Virus record (IMG/VR): IMGVR_UViG_3300036790_000300
Location: 1 to 56,344 of that record
Direction: 5' to 3' (one strand)
DNA length: 56,344 nucleotides
Source: a virus
Made by a program: the position numbers and the translations under genes. Position 1 is the stretch's first letter; each line of letters opens with the position of its first letter. A model generated the notes under the pieces. It had not been told where the DNA came from. It saw only the letters and a list, made by a program, of their open reading frames with translations, and ran no database searches. Shown here piece by piece: positions 8,839 through 14,681 of the stretch.

Positions 8839-9226
8839 TGCGGCTCGTCCTTTCCCGGCGATAGAAGACCGCTTTCTGCTCCATGGATCCGTCTTCTTTT
8901 TCGACGATCACTGGGATGGGCTGGCCGGTCTGACGACGGAACACGTTGGGGGGAGTGTAGGGGATTTCTCCTGATATTTGCATGTTTACCGGATCGTGAA
9001 ACTCTCCGTCCGACTCTACGCTGCCGGTAACCCTGTCGAGCCTAACTTCCCCGAAGTTGTCCAGGGTGAAGCTCATGCTCCAGTCTGCCTTGAATTTTGG
9101 GTAGGCGCAGCCGTAGAGGTTGCAGGTTTTTCCCATCGAGTCGAAGATGGCCTCAGCGATTTTGGCCACGAGGCCTTCCTTGATCTCGTCCGCCGAGAGC
9201 GGCTGGATGATCTCACGCTCCGGCAT
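8807..9226 (-). CDS. Unknown 139-aa protein
   Basis: ATG at 9226 is chosen because AGGAAAG sits 4 bp upstream; a longer start at 9256 lacks this. The N-terminus has a helix (SADEIKEGLVAKIAEAIFDS), followed by a strand-rich part with two Cys (CNLYGCAYPKFKADW) and repeated beta patterns (SFTLDNFGEVRLDRVTGSV). Not recognised. It overlaps the upstream RHH gene by 14 bp. Confidence 0.6.
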   Translation of the reverse strand: MPEREIIQPLSADEIKEGLVAKIAEAIFDSMGKTCNLYGCAYPKFKADWSMSFTLDNFGEVRLDRVTGSVESDGEFHDPVNMQISGEIPYTPPNVFRRQTGQPIPVIVEKEDGSMEQKAVFYRRERTSRIGRANTDTDL

Positions 9227-9422
9227 CGGCTTTCCTGTCTGCCGGGATGGAGCCAAAGACGGGATAGACGTTCACGGTCGATGTTTGAACCACGACCTCC
9301 TTCGATGTCCAGTATTGCCGCAGCGCCTCGACGATCGTCACGTTCACGCTTCTCCCGTTCTGCTCGCGCTTCAACATCTCCGCCACGTCATCTGGCAATA
9401 CCGCACTGATTTGCTTGCTCAT
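9213..9422 (-). CDS. Ribbon-helix-helix DNA-binding protein
   Basis: A 69-aa protein beginning at the ATG overlapping the upstream stop (ATGA), with a strong GGAGGCCC ribosome site. Residues 1-40 match the Arc/CopG pattern: a short strand (KQISAVLPDDV), then helix A (AEMLKREQ), a turn (NGRSVN) and helix B (VTIVEALRQYW). Such proteins bind DNA as dimers through the strand. It may regulate the late operon or be an antitoxin-like fold without partner. The partner-like neighbours show no toxin features. Confidence 0.6.
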   Translation of the reverse strand: MSKQISAVLPDDVAEMLKREQNGRSVNVTIVEALRQYWTSKEVVVQTSTVNVYPVFGSIPADRKADAGA

Positions 9423-9598
9423 TGGGCCTCCACGGTAAGTGCGCGCACACCCTTGTCGCTTATGGTGATCATGTCCACCTTTTGGGGCTTGGAACTCTGC
9501 CAGAGCGGATTTTGGCACCGCGGGCACTTCACCGGATTAGCCTTGCGCGGCGTCCAAGTGTATCCGCATCTCACGTGTGGGCATGTTTTAGTCTCCAT
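9419..9598 (-). CDS. Small zinc-ribbon protein
   Basis: A 59-aa protein from METKTCPH. Four zinc ligands are visible as C-P-x2-x-C near the N-terminus and C-P-R-C around residue 24-27 (CPHVRCGYTW ... VKCPRCQNPLW), a rubredoxin-like zinc ribbon. The role is unknown; such ribbons in phages often bind nucleic acid or RNA polymerase. The stop overlaps the RHH start, so the two are translationally coupled. Confidence 0.6.
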   Translation of the reverse strand: METKTCPHVRCGYTWTPRKANPVKCPRCQNPLWQSSKPQKVDMITISDKGVRALTVEAQ

Positions 9599-9893
9599 AT
9601 CGATCCAGTTCCGGACAGTATCGCGCCACGGTGCGATCCTCAGTGTGCATGTACCGGAAACCGCCATCGACTAGTGGGATATTCCTACCCCAGCCGACCC
9701 ACGCCCCGTTTAATACGGTGGGGTTGTAATACATGAAAGAGGGGGCCTCATACTGGATTCCAAAACCAAACCATGGCGTGAAGATGAAGAGGCTGGCAGC
9801 TTCCCATGAGAGGCCGAACATATATCCCCAACCAGACAATCCACCTGCACGTCGCAGCCGTAGCCAGTCCCGATCGTGTTGACCCATTACCAT
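9588..9893 (-). CDS. Unknown aromatic-rich 101-aa protein, first gene of late operon
   Basis: ATG at 9893 (or 9887) opens a 101-aa frame very rich in Trp, Phe, Tyr and Gly (FTPWFGFGIQYEAPSFMYYN). It overlaps the next start by 11 bp. No ribosome site is clear, and the opposite strand is not an alternative gene. The composition suggests a small beta or membrane-associated protein. It is moderately likely to be real. A 15-bp palindrome lies directly upstream. Confidence 0.45.
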   Translation of the reverse strand: MVMGQHDRDWLRLRRAGGLSGWGYMFGLSWEAASLFIFTPWFGFGIQYEAPSFMYYNPTVLNGAWVGWGRNIPLVDGGFRYMHTEDRTVARYCPELDRYGD

Positions 9894-9897
9894 CTGG

Positions 9898-9912
9898 CCG
9901 ATCTTAGATCGG
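9898..9912. promoter_or_regulatory. Perfect palindrome CCGATCT-T-AGATCGG at head of late operon
   Basis: Seven-bp perfect arms with one centre base, beginning 5 bp upstream of the first late start codon. It may be an operator or a leader hairpin. Confidence 0.5.
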
Positions 9913-9959
9913 ATGGTGGTGGAAATCCATCTCTATTTATCAAACAAAGATCTATTGAA

Positions 9960-9989
9960 TTTATGCTTGATTCTAGAGGGCTTGAGCAA
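9960..9989 (-). promoter_or_regulatory. Possible late promoter, minus strand
   Basis: On the minus strand TTGCTC is followed after 18 bp by CATAAA, about 65 bp upstream of the first late gene. The match is fair only. No better sigma70-like pair was seen in the block. Confidence 0.3.
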
Positions 9990-10028
9990 ACGAAAAGCAA
10001 GGGCACTCTACTCTTCGTTGCGAGCGGG

Positions 10029-10042
10029 GACAGTATGCTGTC
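10029..10042. repeat. Palindrome GACAG-TATG-CTGTC
   Basis: Five-bp arms that resemble motif A but with a 6-bp rather than 3-bp gap between GACA and TGTC. It could be a variant operator. Confidence 0.35.
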
Positions 10043-10159
10043 ATCCGTCGGGTCTCGCGTACGGCGCCTAAGGTCCATATTCGCGCGGCCCCCGCAGAGG
10101 TCGTGCCCTTCTCGACTCCGGACCGAGTGACGCACTCACAAGGGCAGCCGGATCAGCTC

Positions 10160-10190
10160 TAGGGAATCCCTATTGCCCGGATACACGGGC
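10160..10190. repeat. Two adjacent hairpins (TAGGGA-A-TCCCTA and GCCCG-N6-CGGGC)
   Basis: The first is a perfect 13-bp palindrome at 10160-10172. The second, at 10175-10190, has a 5-bp GC stem and a 6-nt loop. Both are in noncoding DNA. Confidence 0.45.
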
Positions 10191-10300
10191 CGGGGCGCAC
10201 AACTGCATCAGGGAGGCTTCTGTCCGAATTGTCGGGGAAATTTCCATGAATGTGGGCTTCGACGATTGAATAATAGCATCTCATTTGCTATTGTCAAGAT

Positions 10301-10366
10301 GCGGGGCGGTAGCCGCCAACGCTCCGGCTCCAGTGGGCTTCGACACCTCTCTTGGAGCAACCCCGC
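10301..10366 (+). ncRNA. Candidate structured RNA ahead of terminator
   Basis: GCGGGG (10301-10306) can pair with CCCCGC (10361-10366), enclosing GCTCC/GGAGC (10321-10325 with 10354-10358) and a small CGG/CCG hairpin. ACCTCT (10345-10350) can alternatively pair with AGAGGT (10382-10387). A strong intrinsic terminator follows 26 bp downstream, and there is no open frame. It does not fold as a tRNA. It could be a small RNA or the leader of the next gene; promoter not identified. Confidence 0.35.
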
Positions 10367-10391
10367 ACCGATTCAACCGTTAGAGGTTTCC

Positions 10392-10422
10392 CGCCTGCCC
10401 TTACCGGCAGGCGTTCTTTTTT
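10392..10422 (+). terminator. Strong intrinsic terminator, plus strand
   Basis: Eight-bp stem CGCCTGCC/GGCAGGCG, 6-nt loop, then TTCTTTTTT. Nothing upstream on the plus strand codes for a clear protein, which implies a noncoding transcript. Confidence 0.85.
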
Positions 10423-10424
10423 CC

Positions 10425-10435
10425 GACATCCTGTC
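10425..10435. repeat. Motif A palindrome GACA-TCC-TGTC (extended form)
   Basis: Extended form CGACATCCTGTCGTTTTCTG, directly after the terminator and 36 bp upstream of the next gene start. Confidence 0.75.
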
Positions 10436-10470
10436 GTTTTCTGCATCCCATGCTCACGAGGTATGTCCCA

Positions 10471-10641
10471 ATGACTCACAATTTTCTGCTCTTGGTTCTC
10501 GCGTTGGTATGCTTTATTTCATCCGCGATACTCGCCTTTGCCGCTCCCGCTCCCGCTCCTCCGGCCGCGCCGCGGGCGTGGTGGGCGCTGCTGCTGTCTC
10601 TCGGGTGCGCGCTCTACACCCTCGCGTCGATAATTCACTAG
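10471..10641 (+). CDS. Small two-TM membrane protein
   Basis: A 56-aa protein; ATG 10471 is preferred over 10450 because CGAGGT lies 8 bp upstream. Two hydrophobic helices are visible: residues 5-24 (LLLVLALVCFISSAILAFAA) and 37-55 (WWALLLSLGCALYTLASII), split by a Pro/Ala linker. Size and topology would fit a small class II holin, but the known lysis genes are elsewhere, so superinfection exclusion or another membrane role is equally likely. Confidence 0.6.
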   Translation: MTHNFLLLVLALVCFISSAILAFAAPAPAPPAAPRAWWALLLSLGCALYTLASIIH

Positions 10642-10674
10642 ATTTCAGTCGAACTGGACGCTACGATATGCGGC

Positions 10675-11172
10675 ATGAGAAACCTGCGTCTCGCGCTCAC
10701 TTTCGCCACGTACTTCGCTCTTGGATGGCTCGCTGTCGGTTGTGGGCACGCCCAGGTCACTCCTACCAATCACCAGGTGGCCCTGAGCTGGAGCGCTCCT
10801 GCTGCGTCTGGTACCTGGGCAGGATGCACGACTAGTGCGCCATGCACCTACATCATCAGCAGGCTGAACGTGACGGGGACCACCTGCCCGGCAGCCAATG
10901 TCAGCACACTGAACTACACCCCGCTGAACACGTCGAGCCCCGCGACGACCACCAGCTACAACGACACCAGTGCATCCGGTCTGACGGCTTGCTATATCGC
11001 ACAGACGGAGCAGGGAACCGCAGTCAGCGGACCATCGAACGTGGCTGGGCCTTTCGTGGTGCCTGCCAACCCCCTGGCTCCATCACTTACGGGTGCTGAG
11101 GCTGCTCTCGCGCCACCGGTAGTACCCGTCGGGGATGCCGTGGCTCCCGTTCTCACTGCGCGGCTCCGGTAG
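10675..11172 (+). CDS. Predicted lipoprotein with fibronectin-III-like domain
   Basis: A 165-aa protein with a hydrophobic N-terminus ending in LAVGC, a fair lipobox with Cys at about residue 23, so probably exported and lipid-anchored. Residues 32-130 have a FN3/Ig-like pattern (HQVALSWSAPAASGTW ... YIISRLNVTG ... ACYIAQTEQG). The C-terminus is Ala/Pro-rich and overlaps a convergent minus-strand gene by 90 bp. A lipoprotein expressed by a temperate phage often changes the host surface or blocks superinfection; that role is inference. Confidence 0.6.
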   Translation: MRNLRLALTFATYFALGWLAVGCGHAQVTPTNHQVALSWSAPAASGTWAGCTTSAPCTYIISRLNVTGTTCPAANVSTLNYTPLNTSSPATTTSYNDTSASGLTACYIAQTEQGTAVSGPSNVAGPFVVPANPLAPSLTGAEAALAPPVVPVGDAVAPVLTARLR

Positions 11173-11355
11173 GTTCCGGGGCTCACGCAGGGCCGGCAGC
11201 AGGCGAAATCCCAGGTGCGCGGATGCACGAGCGTATTTGAATGCCTCGGCTTCGCTATGAAAGCTCTGGATCGGGGTGCGGGTCCATCCATAGCAGACTT
11301 TCGTCAGGCAGAGACAGCGGTCGAAGAGTTCCTGGGTCCGCTTGGAGTAGGTCAC
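11083..11355 (-). CDS. Unknown 90-aa protein, last of a minus operon
   Basis: Starts at the ATG overlapping the upstream stop (ATGA). The N-terminal 50 residues look like a small mixed fold (QELFDRCLCLTKVCYGW, SFHSEAEAFKYARASAHLGF), perhaps a short KH- or dsRBD-like surface, which I cannot confirm. The C-terminal 30 residues lie opposite the lipoprotein gene and may be less constrained. Confidence 0.5.
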   Translation of the reverse strand: MTYSKRTQELFDRCLCLTKVCYGWTRTPIQSFHSEAEAFKYARASAHLGFRLLPALREPRNLPEPRSENGSHGIPDGYYRWRESSLSTRK

Positions 11356-11522
11356 GCCTTGGTCTTCCGTGACACTCCGAGCAGCAGGCGGCGCGCGGCT
11401 TCGGTCTTGCAGGCGGCGATCTGTTTCATGAACCGCTGGGTCATGCGCCGATATTTCGGCCTACTGAGGCCATACTTTTGGCTGAGGTGGCCACGGTACT
11501 CCAGCGGGCGTCCGACCTTCAC
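11352..11522 (-). CDS. Unknown basic 56-aa protein (GTG start)
   Basis: GTG at 11522 overlaps the upstream stop as GTGA, with GAGG 5 bp before it; longer starts would overlap the zinc protein by over 100 bp. The protein is very basic (LSRPKYRRMTQRFMKQIAAC, ARRLLLGVSRKTKA) and probably binds nucleic acid. Family not recognised. Confidence 0.55.
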   Translation of the reverse strand: MKVGRPLEYRGHLSQKYGLSRPKYRRMTQRFMKQIAACKTEAARRLLLGVSRKTKA

Positions 11523-11692
11523 TTCGCCTCGTGGTGTTCGCAACGAAACATCGGAAGGGTGAACAGGAAGGGCTGGCTCTCGGTCAAAGTGTAGAGGCAT
11601 CCCGGAGCACTCGAGCGCGTGCACATGCCCCACGGACCCTTCGATTCATCGGGCGCCGTCCACCATTGGCAGTCGTTGCAGTGTCCGTTCAT
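11519..11692 (-). CDS. Cys-rich 57-aa protein
   Basis: ATG 11692 overlaps the upstream stop (ATGA). Cys/His pairs in order: HCNDCQWW near residue 4, GMCTR and PGCLY in the middle, and FRCEHHEAK at the C-terminus, which suggests one zinc or iron-sulfur site. Similar short CxxCxxW proteins are common orphans in phage early operons. No function can be given. Confidence 0.55.
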   Translation of the reverse strand: MNGHCNDCQWWTAPDESKGPWGMCTRSSAPGCLYTLTESQPFLFTLPMFRCEHHEAK

Positions 11693-11919
11693 CGGCATTC
11701 CTCTTCCGTGAAGATCCGGCGCGGCGGGTCGAAAATACCCAGAGAGTCTTCGGCGTCCAGCCATTGCTCACCGCATCGCTGGCACACCGCATCGACGCCC
11801 GCCATCGGGTGCAAATGGAGTAGGTTCATGTGTTTCTCAGGAGAGATGCGAAACCTGCACCAGCGATGGCCCACGATCCAGCACAACGGCCGATACCATC
11901 TTTTGCGTGGGTTCTTCAT
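11689..11919 (-). CDS. Unknown 76-aa protein with CxxC
   Basis: Starts 4 bp after the upstream stop and ends overlapping the next start. N-terminal basic/aromatic part (KRWYRPLCWIVGHRWCRF), then VCQRCGEQW, a half zinc knuckle, and an acidic tail. This resembles small phage or prophage proteins of unknown role. Confidence 0.55.
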   Translation of the reverse strand: MKNPRKRWYRPLCWIVGHRWCRFRISPEKHMNLLHLHPMAGVDAVCQRCGEQWLDAEDSLGIFDPPRRIFTEEECR

Positions 11920-11923
11920 GCTG

Positions 11924-12142
11924 TCACCCCAGCGCCAGAATAGCCGCGTCGAGCTCTTCGATTTCCTTGGTCAGGCCAGCCCGCTTCTCGAGCAGCGATT
12001 CCCGGCGTTTGTTGAGGTGGTTCAGCGCGATCGTTACGTGCCGGCTGGGCTTCTTGGTATCGGTCTTGCGACGTTGGCGCTCGGCGTCGCAAGCATTCTG
12101 GCTCTGCGCTGCTGCGGCAAATGCCGCGTCCATGTCAGACAT
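11924..12142 (-). CDS. Small coiled-coil protein
   Basis: A 72-aa protein with an excellent AGGGGAG ribosome site. Residues 38-70 form a clear heptad-like helix (LNKRRESLLEKRAGLTKEIE). The middle is basic (ERQRRKTDTKKPSRH). Unknown function. Confidence 0.6.
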   Translation of the reverse strand: MSDMDAAFAAAAQSQNACDAERQRRKTDTKKPSRHVTIALNHLNKRRESLLEKRAGLTKEIEELDAAILALG

Positions 12143-12151
12143 ATGACTCCC

Positions 12152-12517
12152 CTACCCTTTCGAACATCCCTTTTGGTGACCGCTCAGACTCCCGCACTCT
12201 AAACATCCTCTTGCGGCCTTGGCTCGTTCCGCCACGGGAGTTGCGGGCACAGCACGAGGTAGACCGGCTGCTCCATGCCGAACGTCTCGCTGGCCTTGGC
12301 CGTCAGGTTGCGCATCGACCACAGCAGATTCCGCTCCGCTTCGGTCTCCGCCAGCAGCCTCACTCCCACCGGCACTCCGGCGAACATGATGAACTCGTTT
12401 GTCACGCACTCTCTCCCGATCCCAGTAGGGACTCCCGCACTGCCCACACCTCAACGCTCGACCGGTTCCCCGAAAGGCCCAATCCTTCGCGCACCGCAGA
12501 CAGTGATTGATTTGCAC
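12152..12517 (-). CDS. Zinc-ribbon ORF overlapping another gene
   Basis: Residues 1-37 form a convincing zinc ribbon (HCLRCAKDW, LRCGQCGSPYWDRER). The frame then runs for 70 codons over the 12199-12405 gene in another frame, where it looks like non-biological shadow sequence. It ends in a second Cys motif (GCLECGSLSGHQKGCSKG). Either the ribbon protein lost its stop and now carries a tail, or only the two ends are relics. The start is ATG 12517; no other gene lies upstream, so it is the operon's first gene. Confidence 0.45.
   Translation of the reverse strand: MQINHCLRCAKDWAFRGTGRALRCGQCGSPYWDRERVRDKRVHHVRRSAGGSEAAGGDRSGAESAVVDAQPDGQGQRDVRHGAAGLPRAVPATPVAERAKAARGCLECGSLSGHQKGCSKG
12199..12405 (-). 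CDS. Unknown 68-aa protein (GTG start)
   Basis: GTG at 12405 with GGGAGA just upstream. The sequence is regular and protein-like: TNEFIMFAGVPVGVRLLAE, then a helix (AERNLLWSMRNLTAKA), then a strand (EQPVYLVLCPQLPW). Not recognised. It is nested within a second open frame on the same strand (12152-12517). Confidence 0.55.
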   Translation of the reverse strand: MTNEFIMFAGVPVGVRLLAETEAERNLLWSMRNLTAKASETFGMEQPVYLVLCPQLPWRNEPRPQEDV

Positions 12518-12591
12518 ATCTGTACTCTAAATGAGTGCTCAATAAAAGTACAGCAAATACGTTTCTAAAATCTGTTCAGAAAATATGTTCC

Positions 12592-12602
12592 GACATCCCG
12601 TC
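12592..12602. repeat. Motif A variant GACA-TCC-CGTC
   Basis: One mismatch in the right arm, but the flank TCATTTTCTG matches the extended form. It lies in the 181-bp gap between the divergent operons starting at 12517 (minus) and 12699 (plus), where both promoters must be. Confidence 0.55.
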
Positions 12603-12698
12603 ATTTTCTGGAAATGTCGGGGGTGGCGCGAAACGGGCCCAAGCCGCCGCCGCACCGGGGTTGTGGACAACTTCCGAGATCCGCATTATCGTCTGCAC

Positions 12699-12980
12699 AT
12701 GGACAAGCGCAATCAGCCGGCGCCCAGCTACCCCTGCGGACATTGCGGGCAGCTCATCTATCGAGTGCAGGCGCTGCGTCAAGGTGGCTATTGTCGGGCC
12801 TGCGAGTTCATGACCAGGGCGGAAGTGCAACAGTATCTTGGCATTACAGAGCCTACCGTCCGCTGCCGCCTGCCGGTGATCCGCATCGCCAGACGTGTGT
12901 TTGTGCACCGTTCAGAGGTCGAGCAGATGAGAGCAAGGCTGCTCGCGAAGAAGAGCTGGCTCTCGCTTTCGGTTGCATAG
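12699..12980 (+). CDS. Zn-ribbon plus HTH regulator, copy 1
   Basis: A 93-aa protein. Residues 13-35 form a Cys4 zinc ribbon (YPCGHCGQLI ... YCRACEFM). Residues 36-80 are an excisionase/MerR-like winged HTH (MTRAEVQQYLGITEPTVRCR, then VIRIARRVFVHRSEVEQM, where the wing and recognition of the next helix are typical). The following gene has the same layout, so the pair arose by duplication. Probably a DNA-binding regulator or an excisionase-type factor. No clear ribosome site is seen, so the start may be leaderless. Confidence 0.65.
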   Translation: MDKRNQPAPSYPCGHCGQLIYRVQALRQGGYCRACEFMTRAEVQQYLGITEPTVRCRLPVIRIARRVFVHRSEVEQMRARLLAKKSWLSLSVA

Positions 12981-12987
12981 AGGGGCT

Positions 12988-13233
12988 ATGACAGTCTGCC
13001 AAGGCTGCGAGAAGCCTATTCGCAAGTATCACAAGTACTGCAGATCGTGCGGCTACATGACCGTTGGTGATGTTTGCCGGGAGCTGCGCGTTTGTGGTGA
13101 GAGTGCCTACCGGCTTATGAGGCGTGGTCTGTTGCGGCGTTCGTATCTCTCGTGTGGTGGTGTGAGGGTACGTCGAGAGGATGTGGAGGCTCTTCTGCAT
13201 CCGGAGTGGGGATGGGGCCCGAAGCGTAAATGA
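12988..13233 (+). CDS. Zn-ribbon plus HTH regulator, copy 2
   Basis: An 81-aa paralogue of the gene 7 bp upstream: zinc ribbon (VCQGCEKPI ... YCRSCGYM), HTH (MTVGDVCRELRVCGESAYRL) and wing (GVRVRREDVEALL). ATG 12988 follows AGAGGGG. The stop codon TGA is the first part of a motif A palindrome (13232-13242). It may be the protein that binds one of the palindrome families, which is only a proposal. Confidence 0.65.
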   Translation: MTVCQGCEKPIRKYHKYCRSCGYMTVGDVCRELRVCGESAYRLMRRGLLRRSYLSCGGVRVRREDVEALLHPEWGWGPKRK

Positions 13234-13242
13234 CATCCTGTC
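13232..13242. repeat. Motif A palindrome GACA-TCC-TGTC
   Basis: Exact copy starting inside the stop codon of the second Zn-HTH gene. The next gene starts 125 bp downstream, after AT-rich stretches that may hold its promoter. Confidence 0.7.
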
Positions 13243-13366
13243 GGCGATAAATGCACGCTTATTACCTGCGTACCGTGCTCGCCATAAATAGCCATGGATT
13301 AATGGTGGTGGTGGTGCGATATTGGTGAGGCATTAAGAGAGGTAGCCAACCTCATGGAGAAGCAGA

Positions 13367-13561
13367 ATGACATTCACACTTGAGATCGAGATGGGTACGG
13401 ATGGAGTAGCCAACAGGGGTGACCTGGAGCGCGCGCTCCAGCGTGTGGCCAGTGAACTCGGCCATGCGGTCAGCCAAGGATTTAGCACTATTCCATATGA
13501 ATCCGAGCACATTCTAGGCGAACAGGGCCTTATTGTCGGCAAGTGGGAGGTGTCCCGATGA
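13367..13561 (+). CDS. Unknown 64-aa protein
   Basis: ATG with GGAG 7 bp upstream. Beta-alpha-beta-like pattern (TFTLEIEMGTDG, DLERALQRVASELGHAVSQG, GLIVGKWEVSR). It is the first of a set of tightly overlapping small early genes. Not recognised. Confidence 0.6.
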   Translation: MTFTLEIEMGTDGVANRGDLERALQRVASELGHAVSQGFSTIPYESEHILGEQGLIVGKWEVSR

Positions 13562-13701
13562 AGCAATACCGCATCCTCTACCGATGGCAGTCCCGCGATT
13601 ACGCCACTACCATGCCCGCCCGTGACGGCAACAGCGCACGCAACCTTGCAGCAGTGACCATCATGCCAGGCGCCGCTATCTACGCCGTGGAGGTGCTTTG
13701 A
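13558..13701 (+). CDS. Unknown 47-aa protein
   Basis: Starts in an ATGA overlap and ends in TGATG with the next gene. The pattern (YRILYRWQSRDYATTMPARD, ARNLAAVTIMPGAAIYAVEV) looks like a small beta-alpha-beta fold of the type seen in orphan phage proteins. No function can be assigned. Confidence 0.6.
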   Translation: MKQYRILYRWQSRDYATTMPARDGNSARNLAAVTIMPGAAIYAVEVL

Positions 13702-13943
13702 TGGATTGCCTCGTGGTCGCCAATCAGCCCGCTTGCAGCAACGTCCTACTGATCGAAGACGGCCGCGTGGTTCGCTTGTATCAGCAAGCTCGGGAGGTCT
13801 GCGCAGCGTTCGCGATCGGATTCGCCGCCGCCAGCCCAGCCACGCTCAAGGTGCGGGAAGCCAACTTCGCCAAAGGTGATCTGCTGGCCCTTCATACCGG
13901 GGAGGAAATACTCGCCGCGTCTGTGCCGCTGAGTACCGTATGA
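13701..13943 (+). CDS. Unknown 80-aa protein
   Basis: ATG at 13701 (TGATG overlap). Ala-rich, with an N-terminal strand-like part (NVLLIEDGRVVRLY) and a possible helix (AREVCAAFAIGFAAAS). Not recognised. Confidence 0.55.
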   Translation: MDCLVVANQPACSNVLLIEDGRVVRLYQQAREVCAAFAIGFAAASPATLKVREANFAKGDLLALHTGEEILAASVPLSTV

Positions 13944-14068
13944 TCCTCCTTCCCCCGATCTCCATAATCATCTTCTGGGCTGCCACCCGTCGGCGTAGCC
14001 CGAAACCGATACTACAGCCAGTTCACGTCCACTCGCCGGAATGTCGGCACGGAGTCGAAGCGTTATGA
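13940..14068 (+). CDS. 42-aa protein with hydrophobic N-terminus
   Basis: Lies in ATGA overlaps with both neighbours. Residues 1-15 are hydrophobic (MILLPPISIIIFWAA), followed by an Arg-rich stretch: one membrane segment with the positive end inside. Unknown role. Confidence 0.5.
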   Translation: MILLPPISIIIFWAATRRRSPKPILQPVHVHSPECRHGVEAL

Positions 14069-14322
14069 GTCACACACCGGGACCGTGGCGAACAGGCCAC
14101 TTCGCAGCTGGGCGCTCCGTAGTTCGAGATACAGCGTGTGCTGTTGAGGTCATCTGCGGGGGAATCACAGGATACGACGATGCGCGCCTAATCGCGGCGG
14201 CTCCCGAACTGCTAAACCAGCTACAGCAGACTCTGGCATGCATCGAACGCGCCGGAGAGTGCCTTGGGGATATGGACGGCATGAGAGCAGTCATCGCCAA
14301 AGCTACAGGATCTCAGTCTTAG
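14065..14322 (+). CDS. Conserved phage protein of the SHTPGPW...IAAAPELL type
   Basis: An 85-aa protein starting MSHTPGPWRTG and containing YDDARLIAAAPELLNQLQ. This two-block pattern is widespread in phages and prophages and has no established function. Start fixed by the ATGA overlap. The C-terminal half is one helix. Confidence 0.75.
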   Translation: MSHTPGPWRTGHFAAGRSVVRDTACAVEVICGGITGYDDARLIAAAPELLNQLQQTLACIERAGECLGDMDGMRAVIAKATGSQS

Positions 14323-14355
14323 CTGGCGCCATCTCCAAAGGGCCCAGCATAGCCT

Positions 14356-14391
14356 CCGACTGGCAGTCGGTGCCGAGTAGGTAACCTCGGC
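14356..14391 (+). promoter_or_regulatory. Two tandem hairpins in an early leader
   Basis: CCGACT-GGC-AGTCGG (14356-14370) is a perfect 6-bp stem, followed directly by GCCGAG-N8-CTCGGC (14372-14391). No T-run follows. They end 10 bp before the AGGAGG ribosome site of the next gene, so translation control or mRNA protection is possible. Confidence 0.5.
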
Positions 14392-14409
14392 GCAAATCAG
14401 GAGGCAGCA

Positions 14410-14553
14410 ATGGTCGAGATCTACGGATTGCCTCTCACTGGCATTGCTATTTTCCTGTTCCTGATATGGCTCACGCTGATCAGTGTTGCGAGAAGCCTCG
14501 GCGAGATATCTGCCGCCCTGAAGCAGAAGAACGATCGAAAGGGAGTGGCATGA
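14410..14553 (+). CDS. Single-TM 47-aa protein
   Basis: ATG preceded by AGGAGGCAGCA. Residues 6-27 form one membrane helix (LPLTGIAIFLFLIWLTLISV), followed by a charged helix (LGEISAALKQKNDRK). Small membrane proteins in this position may act in superinfection exclusion; nothing in the sequence proves it. Confidence 0.6.
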   Translation: MVEIYGLPLTGIAIFLFLIWLTLISVARSLGEISAALKQKNDRKGVA

Positions 14554-14681
14554 GAGTCGTCGTGGATCGATGGACCTACCCTGCAAAACCCCGCGTCGGC
14601 CTCCGCAAGTTGATTACGTGGCGACACGGCTTCTTCTTTTGGCTCTCCCGCCACCGGACTATCGCGGTCTACTGGCGCTAG
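14550..14681 (+). CDS. Unknown basic 43-aa protein
   Basis: Starts in an ATGA overlap. Many Arg and aromatic residues (VGLRKLITWRHGFFFWLSRH). Its stop TAG overlaps the stop of the convergent minus-strand gene. Not recognised. Confidence 0.5.
   Translation: MRVVVDRWTYPAKPRVGLRKLITWRHGFFFWLSRHRTIAVYWR

Larger units (their letters stand above)
9894..10470. other. 577-bp noncoding, palindrome-dense region
   Basis: No convincing gene lies here. It holds at least six inverted repeats: 9898-9912, 10029-10042, 10125-10137, 10160-10172, 10175-10190 and 10272-10292, then a foldable stretch and a strong terminator. It separates the start of the leftward late operon from a rightward gene pair. Replication origin, packaging site and control region for the late operon are all possible; the sequence alone cannot decide. 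Confidence 0.6.

Noticed and set aside
10173-10835. 220-codon plus frame across the noncoding block
   Set aside because: It reads through the strong terminator and out of frame over two better genes; composition is shadow-like.
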